A DNA stretch of 64,000 nucleotides from assembly GCF_024519435.1 (NCBI RefSeq), contig NZ_JALJRZ010000014.1, positions 1 through 64,000 on the forward strand, read 5' to 3'. The position numbers and the translations under genes were made by a program. The notes under the pieces were generated by a model. It worked only from the letters and a program-made list of their open reading frames with translations, did not search any database and was not told the DNA's origin. Origin of the DNA: Terrabacter sp. Ter38 (GTDB lineage Bacteria; Actinomycetota; Actinomycetes; Actinomycetales; Dermatophilaceae). Within the stretch, counting starts at the first letter, position 1. Each line of letters opens with the position of its first letter. Of this stretch, positions 52,772-59,772 are shown piece by piece.

Positions 52772-54160
52772 ATGGACATCGCACTCATCCAGGCGGCATA
52801 CATCGTCGCGGCGCTGCTCTTCATCATGTCGCTCGCCGGGCTCTCGAAGCACGAGACCGCCCGCGACGGCAACGTCCTCGGCATGGTCGGCATGGGCATC
52901 GCCCTCGTCGCCACGCTGTGGCTCTCCCTGCGCGATGCCGCGTGGTCGGCCTGGCTGCTCATCGGGGTCGCGATGGTCATCGGGGCAGCGATCGGGATCG
53001 CCCGCGCACGCAGGGTCGAGATGACCGGCATGCCGGAGCTCATCGCGATGCTGCACTCGTTCGTCGGTGCCGCCGCCGTGCTCGTCGGCATCAACACCTT
53101 CGTCGCCACCTCCGACCTCGTCGGGGTCGAGGGGGAGGCCGTCCACCTCGTCGAGATCTTCCTCGGCGTCTTCATCGGAGCCGTCACGTTCACCGGCTCG
53201 ATCGTCGCGTTCCTCAAGCTGTCGGCGCGCATCTCGAGCAAGCCGCTCATGCTGCCGGCACGCCACTGGCTCAACCTCACCGCGCTCGTCGTGTCCGCAG
53301 GGCTGCTCGTGTGGTTCGTAGCGGCCCACTCGATCGTGCCGCTCCTCGTCATGACGGCGATCGCGCTCGCGTTCGGCTGGCACCTCGTCGCCTCCATCGG
53401 CGGCGGTGACATGCCCGTCGTCGTGTCGATGCTCAACAGCTACTCGGGTTGGGCCGCCGCGGCCGCGGGGTTCATGCTCGGCAACGACCTGCTCATCGTC
53501 ACCGGTGCGCTCGTCGGCTCGTCGGGTGCCTACCTCTCGTACATCATGTGCACGGCCATGAACCGGTCGTTCGTCTCGGTCATCGCCGGCGGGTTCGGCT
53601 CCGACGGCGCGGTCTTCGACTCCGACGTCGACTACGGGGACCATCGCGAGACGAACGCGTCAGAGGTCGCCGACCTGCTCAAGAACGCGTCGTCGGTCGT
53701 CATCACGCCCGGCTACGGCATGGCGGTCGCACAGGCGCAGTACCCCGTCGCGGAGCTGACGGCCAAGCTCCGGGAGCGCGGCGTGGATGTCCGGTTCGGC
53801 ATCCACCCGGTGGCCGGCCGCCTGCCCGGCCACATGAACGTGCTCCTCGCCGAGGCTCGCGTGCCGTACGACATCGTCCTCGAGATGGACGAGGTCAACG
53901 ACGACTTCCCGGACACCGACGTCGTGCTCGTCATCGGCGCCAACGACACCGTCAACCCGGCGGCCGCCGAGGACCCCACCTCACCGATCGCCGGGATGCC
54001 GGTCCTGCAGGTGTGGAACGCCAAGGACGTCGTCGTCTTCAAGCGCTCGATGAACGCCGGCTACGCCGGAGTCCAGAACCCGCTCTTCTTCCGCGACAAC
54101 TCGGCGATGCTCTTCGGCGACGCCAAGGAACGCGTCGAGGACATCATCAAGGCCCTCTGA
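52772..54160 (+). CDS. pntB: NAD(P) transhydrogenase beta subunit
   Basis: A 462-residue membrane protein with about eight TM helices, then the NADP(H)-binding domain III ([41 protein letters not shown]). The [10 protein letters not shown] loop and the [16 protein letters not shown] segment are diagnostic. Operon partner of pntA. The gap after the stop holds a pair of 27-bp repeats. Confidence 0.96.
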   Translation: MDIALIQAAYIVAALLFIMSLAGLSKHETARDGNVLGMVGMGIALVATLWLSLRDAAWSAWLLIGVAMVIGAAIGIARARRVEMTGMPELIAMLHSFVGAAAVLVGINTFVATSDLVGVEGEAVHLVEIFLGVFIGAVTFTGSIVAFLKLSARISSKPLMLPARHWLNLTALVVSAGLLVWFVAAHSIVPLLVMTAIALAFGWHLVASIGGGDMPVVVSMLNSYSGWAAAAAGFMLGNDLLIVTGALVGSSGAYLSYIMCTAMNRSFVSVIAGGFGSDGAVFDSDVDYGDHRETNASEVADLLKNASSVVITPGYGMAVAQAQYPVAELTAKLRERGVDVRFGIHPVAGRLPGHMNVLLAEARVPYDIVLEMDEVNDDFPDTDVVLVIGANDTVNPAAAEDPTSPIAGMPVLQVWNAKDVVVFKRSMNAGYAGVQNPLFFRDNSAMLFGDAKERVEDIIKAL

Positions 54161-54197
54161 CCGACCCTTCGGCCGGCCCGACTCCCCCGGAGTCGTT

Positions 54198-54224
54198 CGG
54201 ATCCTGCTCCGGTTTGGGGAGCAG
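54198..54224 (+). repeat. 27-bp direct repeat, copy 1
   Basis: Begins CGGATCCTGCTCC and contains a CTGCTCC/GGAGCAG inverted repeat with a short GT-rich centre. Identical to copy 2. Confidence 0.85.
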
Positions 54225-54264
54225 CTTCCGAGTCGCGCGGGGATTGGTGCGGGAGGTTGTCTAT

Positions 54265-54291
54265 CGGATCCTGCTCCGGTTTGGGGAGCAG
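54265..54291 (+). repeat. 27-bp direct repeat, copy 2
   Basis: Identical to copy 1, starting 67 bp downstream of it and ending 65 bp before the HTH gene at 54357. Possible operator pair. Confidence 0.85.
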
Positions 54292-54356
54292 GATGCGAGG
54301 CCGCTGGAGCGGTGTCACCGGTCGCTGCCACCATCTCCGAACACAGGAGGTGTCCG

Positions 54357-55025
54357 ATGGGCGACATGCAGCACCAAGATCCGAACGAGGGCGTGGGCGA
54401 CGGTCTGGGGGAGGTCTTCGACGGGGCGCGCTACATCGTGCGAGCACGCCGGGTGGCCGATCTCAGTCAGCGGGAGCTGGCTGACGAGATCGGGGTCTCG
54501 AGGGCGACTGTCGGGCGGCTCGAGTCGGGTGCGGCCCGGGTCGACACCGGCACGCTCTCGGTCATCCTGGCGAAGGCCGGTCTCCGCCTCGCCGTTCTGG
54601 ACCGGGAGGGGCGAGAGATCTCCCCCGTTCCGCTCGACGTGCTGCGCGACCACGCAGACCGGCGCTTTCCCGGGCATCTCGACGCGCGGCCGCCCCAGGA
54701 CGCGCCTTCCGACCGGGTCCACCCGCGTCGCGGTGCGCCGGAGCCGCTCGGCTGGTACCAGCAGCGCCCGTCCCGCGCTCGACGACGTGTCCGGAACGGC
54801 ACGCCCGTAGACCACCCGACGGTCAGCGGTCTGCGAGAGGCCCGACAGGCGGCGTACTGGGAGGGCGTGGCAAGGGCCGAGGCGCGGCGTGCAGCCAACC
54901 CCGAGCCGGAGTGCTCGTGCTTCGATGACTGCTTCGAGCGCGCCTGCCTCGTCGAGTGTCCCTGCCAGTGTGAGCCGGACCATCGAGCCAGCCTCCGGTC
55001 GGTGCGTCCCGGGGCAGATGCCTGA
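54357..55025 (+). CDS. XRE-type HTH protein with cysteine-rich tail
   Basis: A 222-residue protein. The HTH (ADLSQRELADEIGVSRATVGRLE) is at about 34-56 and is followed by a loop-rich middle with basic Arg runs. The tail has seven cysteines within about 21 residues (ECSCFDDC, then ERACLVECPCQC) and a nearby His, so a metal or redox site is likely. No toxin partner is adjacent. AGGAGGTG precedes the ATG, and the 27-bp repeats lie just upstream. It is unlike ordinary XRE antitoxins. Confidence 0.75.
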   Translation: MGDMQHQDPNEGVGDGLGEVFDGARYIVRARRVADLSQRELADEIGVSRATVGRLESGAARVDTGTLSVILAKAGLRLAVLDREGREISPVPLDVLRDHADRRFPGHLDARPPQDAPSDRVHPRRGAPEPLGWYQQRPSRARRRVRNGTPVDHPTVSGLREARQAAYWEGVARAEARRAANPEPECSCFDDCFERACLVECPCQCEPDHRASLRSVRPGADA

Positions 55026-55038
55026 CCGCATGCACGGC

Positions 55039-55077
55039 GCACAGCCCGCCCGTGAACATCACGGGCGGACTGTGCGG
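55039..55077. terminator. Hairpin between HTH gene and APC permease
   Basis: Stem of about 17 bp around CCGCCCGTGA and its inverse with one mismatch, loop ACA, between convergent genes. Confidence 0.65.
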
Positions 55078-55094
55078 GCTTCGATCGGCGAGGC

Positions 55095-56594
55095 TCAGCG
55101 TTCGCTGAGCACCTCGGGGGCCTCTCGGCGGCCTTCCTCCTCCTCGCCCGTCGCGAGCTTGCTGTGCTGGCGCGAGTAGAGGAAGTAGATGAGGAAGCCC
55201 AGCAGCATCCAGATGACGAACCGGATCCACGTCTCGACCGAGAGGTTGAGCACGAGGTAGAAGCACGCGGCCGCGGACAGCCACGGCACCACCGGGTTGC
55301 CGGGCACCTTGAACGAGCGCTTCAGGTCGGGGCGCCGCTTGCGCAGGATCGGGACGGCCAGCGAGACGAGCATGAAGGCGGTCAGCGTGCCGATGTTGAC
55401 CATCTCCTCGAGCTTGCCGATGGGGGTCAGCGAGGCGATGAGGGCGACGACGGTGCCGATGATGAGCGTGAGCCTGACCGGGGTGCTCGTGCGCGGGTTG
55501 GTCCGGCCGAGTCCGGCCGGGATCAGGCGGTCACGGCTCATCGCGAACGTGACGCGGGTCGCGCCGATGATGAGGGTCATGACCACCGTGGTGAGGCCGG
55601 CGACGGCGCCGGCCGAGATGAGCGTGGCGTAGCCCTCCTTGCCCACGGACTTGAACGCCGTGGCGAGCGCCGCATCGGGGTCGATGTCCTTGTAGTTCTG
55701 CATGCCGGTGATGACGAGCGTGACGGCCACGTAGAGCAGGGTGCAGATGGCGAGCGAGCCGAGGATGCCACGGGGCAGGTCACGCTGCGGGTTCTTGGCC
55801 TCTTCGGCTGTCGTCGCGACGACGTCGAAGCCGATGTAGGCGAAGAAGACGATGGCGGCGCCGGCCATGATGCCCATGACGCCGTACGTCGCGGGAGTCA
55901 TGCCGGTGATGACCTGGAGCAGCGGCGTCGTCAGGCCCTCTGCGGCCTTGCCCGGCTGGGACGGCGGGATGAACGGCGACCAGTTGTCGCGGTTGATGAA
56001 CTGGATGCCCGCGAAGATGACGAAGAGCACGATGAAGAGCTTGACGCCGACGAGCACGAGGTTGACGCGCAGCGACTCCTTGATGCCCCAGGCGATGAGC
56101 AGCGTCAGGCCGGCGATGAGCAGGAAGGCCGGCAGGTCGAAGTGCGACCCCGGCCCGACCGATTCCGGCCAGGTCACTCCCAGCTGATCCAGGAAGGTCA
56201 CGAAGTACTGCGACCACCCCTGGGCGACCACGCTCGCGCCGAGCATGAGCTCGAGGAGCAGGTCCCAGCCGATGATCCATGCGATGAGCTCGCCGAGCGT
56301 CGCGTAGGAGAAGGTGTAGGCCGACCCGGAGACAGGAACCGTCGACGCGAACTCGGCGTAGCAGAGAGCGGCGAGACCACAGACGATCGCGCCGATGACG
56401 AACGACAGTGCGATGGACGGACCGGCGTAGTCCTTGGCGGCTCTGCCGGTCAGCGTGAAGATGCCGGCGCCGATGATGACACCGATGCCGAAGACCGTGA
56501 GGTCAAGGGCGCTGAGTGTCCTCTTCAGCTTGTGGTCGGCCTCTTCGGACGAGGCCATCGAGGCCTCGACCGACTTGGTGCGGAACACGCTCAT
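55095..56594 (-). CDS. APC-family amino acid permease
   Basis: A 499-residue transporter with about 12 TM helices. The APC signature is in TM1 (TVFGIGVIIGAGIFTLTGRAA), with GSAYTFSYATLGELIAW in TM3 and FFAYIGFDVVATTAEEAKNPQRDLP in TM6. It resembles the cationic amino acid transporter group. ATG 56592-56594 starts it. The C-terminal tail is acidic. Substrate is not determinable. Confidence 0.92.
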   Translation of the reverse strand: MSVFRTKSVEASMASSEEADHKLKRTLSALDLTVFGIGVIIGAGIFTLTGRAAKDYAGPSIALSFVIGAIVCGLAALCYAEFASTVPVSGSAYTFSYATLGELIAWIIGWDLLLELMLGASVVAQGWSQYFVTFLDQLGVTWPESVGPGSHFDLPAFLLIAGLTLLIAWGIKESLRVNLVLVGVKLFIVLFVIFAGIQFINRDNWSPFIPPSQPGKAAEGLTTPLLQVITGMTPATYGVMGIMAGAAIVFFAYIGFDVVATTAEEAKNPQRDLPRGILGSLAICTLLYVAVTLVITGMQNYKDIDPDAALATAFKSVGKEGYATLISAGAVAGLTTVVMTLIIGATRVTFAMSRDRLIPAGLGRTNPRTSTPVRLTLIIGTVVALIASLTPIGKLEEMVNIGTLTAFMLVSLAVPILRKRRPDLKRSFKVPGNPVVPWLSAAACFYLVLNLSVETWIRFVIWMLLGFLIYFLYSRQHSKLATGEEEEGRREAPEVLSER

Positions 56595-56769
56595 GCTGTC
56601 CTCCGAGCGGTCGGTGACGGGCGGATCATCACAAACTAGCGGTGAGCGCGACCGCCTGCGAGTCCTGCCCGGGCGTCGTCGGCCGCGCGCCGCGGGGGAG
56701 GCCGCGGCTACCCGGTGGTCCCCCCCGACGCACACCGGTGCCACCCGACGCCGGGACCCGGCGCACGGT

Positions 56770-57567
56770 TCAGTCGTGGGGACGCGGCCAGATCGGGCCG
56801 GTGTCGGCGCCGCGACGGCGACGCTTGAGGTCGTCGCTCTCGTAGACGGTCTCGGCCTCCCCGGACGGCCGCTGGATCGGGACGGCCCGAGAGTAGGAGT
56901 CGAGACGGTCCTGGATCGGGTTGTGGGTGCGGTGCACGTCGGGGTATGCCGTGCCGCCACCCGGGGCGATCGGGCTCACAGGCGGAATCTGACCGCCGGG
57001 CTGCCCGGTGTCGTCGGCCTCGCCGTCGATCTCCTCGAAGTCCTCGTCGCCGGGGGGCGGGACGATGTGGAAGATCTCGGCGCAGATGTCGCGGTAGGTC
57101 TGGTCGGGGTTGGGCACCCACTTGACCTCGCGGAGGGCCTGGTCCTGGCCCGCGCTCTCGAGGACGAACTTGCCGTAGCCGAGGAACTGGCCGGGGATGG
57201 AGCGGACGTAGCTCATGTCGGTGACCTTGAGCAGCGGCATCATCGCGACCTTGTGCGAGATGAGCCCGTAGCGCAGCAGCAGCCGCTTGTCGGTGGCCAC
57301 GAACCAGTTGTGGCTCCAGTCGAGCAGGCACCACAGGAGGCGGGCGAGCAGCCCGAAGAAGAGCCACCAGAAGATGGTGCCGACGGCCTGCGTCGTCTTC
57401 GTGACGTTGGAGTCGACCCACACGGCGGCGGTCAGTGCCAGGAGCATCGTCGCGACGGGCTCGGCGAGCTTGCCCCAGTGCGCACGTACCGCGGTGACGA
57501 GTCTTTCTCCCGGGAGCAGGATCGGCGCCAGTCCCGCCGGTACCTCCGTGCTCCGCATCAGGGCCAT
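56770..57567 (-). CDS. PH-domain (bPH2) membrane protein
   Basis: A 265-residue protein with two TM helices (about 35-55 and 64-82) followed by a bPH2/DUF304-like domain: WFVATDKRLLLRYGLISHKVAMMPLLKVTDMSY, then GYGKFVLESAG. The C-terminal 100 residues are disordered, Pro- and acid-rich, ending in a basic run. Members are membrane-associated with unknown function. A 56-residue membrane gene lies just upstream on the same strand, separated by 18 bp, so the two are probably one operon. Confidence 0.85.
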   Translation of the reverse strand: MALMRSTEVPAGLAPILLPGERLVTAVRAHWGKLAEPVATMLLALTAAVWVDSNVTKTTQAVGTIFWWLFFGLLARLLWCLLDWSHNWFVATDKRLLLRYGLISHKVAMMPLLKVTDMSYVRSIPGQFLGYGKFVLESAGQDQALREVKWVPNPDQTYRDICAEIFHIVPPPGDEDFEEIDGEADDTGQPGGQIPPVSPIAPGGGTAYPDVHRTHNPIQDRLDSYSRAVPIQRPSGEAETVYESDDLKRRRRGADTGPIWPRPHD

Positions 57568-57585
57568 GAGCTCAGTGTGCTCGCA

Positions 57586-57756
57586 TCAGCGGTTGAGCAA
57601 GGAGTTGAAGAACCTGAGGATCGCGTTGAAGCCGTCGACGAGCACACCCCAGATGTTGCTGACGATGTCGGCAGCCTTGTCGGGGGACGTGAACACGGCG
57701 TAGACGAAGAACGCGAGCACGATGATCAGGATGACCTTCTTGGCCTTGGGGCCCAT
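57586..57756 (-). CDS. Small single-TM membrane protein
   Basis: A 56-residue protein starting MGPKAKKVILIIVLAFFVYA: a basic N-terminus, one TM helix, then an amphipathic helix (ADIVSNIWGVLVDGFNAILR). AAGGAG is 6-8 bases before the ATG (57754-57756). It precedes the PH-domain gene by 18 bp and may be its small partner. No named family recognised. Confidence 0.75.
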   Translation of the reverse strand: MGPKAKKVILIIVLAFFVYAVFTSPDKAADIVSNIWGVLVDGFNAILRFFNSLLNR

Positions 57757-57906
57757 GGTGTGTCGCTCCTTGGAGGGAAGGTGCTGGCGCTGCCCTGACA
57801 GCCCCACGGCACAGGGGTGGGACCAGTGTGCCGCACGTGGCTGGTGGGGTGCGGCATCGGCGCCCGCGTGTCGGTTTGACCTGGACGTCGCCGCTATCCT
57901 CCACGG

Positions 57907-58896
57907 GTGTCGCGAACGCCAGCGTATGCCGCCGAGCTGCGCACTGCTCTGAGCCGCGCCGCGCGTGGGGTGGACGAACGCGAGCTGACCCGGGCGACCG
58001 AGGCGCTCGTGTCGCGCTACCGGTCGGTTGCCCCGGCGTCGGCGCCGATCCTCGCCTCGCGGGTGCACGTGGCCGCGTATGCCGCCTACCGGATGCCGGC
58101 GACGCACGCGGCGCTCTCGCGGGTCATGGTCGATCTCGCCGACCGCGGTCTGGCGCCGCGCTCCCTGCTCGACCTCGGTGGCGGCACAGGCGCGGCGGCG
58201 TGGGCCGCCGCGGGCGCCTTCGACTCGCTGGAGTCGGTCACGGTGCTCGACCAGGTGGAGGATGCGTTGGCCCTCGGTCGTGACCTCGTCGCCGAGTCGT
58301 CGTCGCCCGCGCTCGCGGGAGCCACATTCGACCACGCGGTCGCGGGCCGGTGGCCGGAGGTCGACGCCGATCTGGTGAGCGTGTCGTACGTGCTGAGTGA
58401 GCTCGACGAGTCCCATCAGGATGGGCTCGTCGCCGACGCGATGCGCCTCGGCCGCGCCGTCGTCGTCGCCGAGCCGGGGACGCCCGACGGCTACGCCCGG
58501 GTGCTCCGCGTCCGGTCCGCTCTGCTCGCGGCCGGCTGGACCCTGCTCGGCCCGTGTCCGCATTCGATGGGATGCCCTCTCGCACAGGGTGACTGGTGCC
58601 ACTTCGCGGCTCGCGTGAGCCGGTCCGCGGAGCATCGTCGGCTCAAGGGGGCGGAGCTGTCCTACGAGGACGAGAAGTTCTCGTGGGTCGCGGCCGCCGC
58701 TCCCGGCGTGCTCCAGAGTCCGACATCAGAGCAGATCTCGGGTCGCATCCTCCGACACCCCGTGAAGCGCAAGGGCCTCGTGGAGTTCCAGGTCTGCCGG
58801 CCGGACGGAACATCGGGTCGGGAGGTCATCTCGAAGAGGTCGGGGGAGCGCTACCGGGCGGCCCGAGACGCCGAGTGGGGCGACGTCCTTCCCTGA
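57907..58896 (+). CDS. Rsm22-like ribosomal methyltransferase family
   Basis: A 329-residue SAM-dependent methyltransferase of the Rsm22 family: SAM motif I LLDLGGGTGAAAWAA, a D in VTVLDQVEDALALG, then the Fe-S-type cysteine cluster GPCPHSMGCPLAQGDWCHF. A mitochondrial relative acts in small-subunit ribosome assembly; the bacterial role is less clear. TATCCT lies six bases before the GTG, so it is probably leaderless. C-terminal part is a small beta domain. Confidence 0.9.
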   Translation: MSRTPAYAAELRTALSRAARGVDERELTRATEALVSRYRSVAPASAPILASRVHVAAYAAYRMPATHAALSRVMVDLADRGLAPRSLLDLGGGTGAAAWAAAGAFDSLESVTVLDQVEDALALGRDLVAESSSPALAGATFDHAVAGRWPEVDADLVSVSYVLSELDESHQDGLVADAMRLGRAVVVAEPGTPDGYARVLRVRSALLAAGWTLLGPCPHSMGCPLAQGDWCHFAARVSRSAEHRRLKGAELSYEDEKFSWVAAAAPGVLQSPTSEQISGRILRHPVKRKGLVEFQVCRPDGTSGREVISKRSGERYRAARDAEWGDVLP

Positions 58897-59048
58897 GGTC
58901 GTGTCGGGGTCGCCCCTCGCGTCGCCCCTCACCTCGCCGGCTGAAGTCGTGCCTGAAGTCGGGCTGAAGTGCCGCTCGCCAGTGTTGCTGTCATCAGCCA
59001 GAACGAGCGGCGGAGGCTCCGGCCGAAGCCCCGATCAAGGAGACAGAG

Positions 59049-59627
59049 ATGAACACCACGTCGGGCACCGCGATCACCGAGACCGCCCCCACCACCGTCC
59101 GCACCACCGCCAGCACCACGCTCACCCGCATCCGCAGCCGCCTCCTGGCGATGCTCCTGGTCGCCGGGGCCATCGTCGGCATCGGCGTCTCCACCGCCGG
59201 CTCGGCCTCCGCGGCGGTCGCTCCCACGAACAACTTCTCGGCGGAGTGCTCGCCGTACTCCGTCCAGGCGTATGCGCCCGACATGGGCTGGTACCCGAAC
59301 AACGCGGTCGTCTGGTACCCGACCATCTACCTCTGGACCACGTCCGGATGGCAGAAGTACTACACCGGCCCCACGCAGGTCGCGCTCGGTGACAACACGT
59401 CCGGCTCGCCGTGGAGCATCACCGGGTCGTGGATGCGCTCGTCGGTCACCTTCTCGGGGCTCGGCCACAACCGGTACTTCCAGGTTCGCGTGTCGTACGC
59501 CTGGGCGGGACCGAACGTCGACCACCTTGCCCACGTGGACATGTACGTGCAGCACGCGGTCGCGCAGGGCAACTTCACCTACGCCTCCTACTCACGCTCC
59601 ACGAGCTCCTACTGCTACATCCCCTGA
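59049..59627 (+). CDS. Secreted hypothetical protein
   Basis: A 192-residue exported protein: Thr-rich N-terminus, basic RIRSRLL, hydrophobic core, and probable cleavage after SASA. The mature part is about 135 residues, Trp/Tyr/Ser-rich, beta-like, with two cysteines (SAECSPYS and SSYCYIP) near its ends that could form one disulfide. AAGGAGACAGAG precedes the ATG. I recognise no family. It lies beside an AfsR-like regulator, which could control it. Confidence 0.7.
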   Translation: MNTTSGTAITETAPTTVRTTASTTLTRIRSRLLAMLLVAGAIVGIGVSTAGSASAAVAPTNNFSAECSPYSVQAYAPDMGWYPNNAVVWYPTIYLWTTSGWQKYYTGPTQVALGDNTSGSPWSITGSWMRSSVTFSGLGHNRYFQVRVSYAWAGPNVDHLAHVDMYVQHAVAQGNFTYASYSRSTSSYCYIP

Positions 59628-59642
59628 TCTGGGAAGCGAGGG

Positions 59643-59679
59643 AGGTCGGCCGGTCGCCCGCACGGGCGCCGGCCGACCT
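59643..59679. terminator. Hairpin after the secreted protein
   Basis: Stem AGGTCGGCCGG with its inverse and an inner CGCCCG/CGGGCG-like stem. No T run. Confidence 0.65.
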
Positions 59680-59772
59680 CTGCGTTGTGGCCGTGACGCG
59701 ACCCCGCCGGGTCTAGTCTTCCGAGCAACGGGCCGCGGGGCCGGCCCTTGGCTGCGTCGTCACGTGGGGGCC

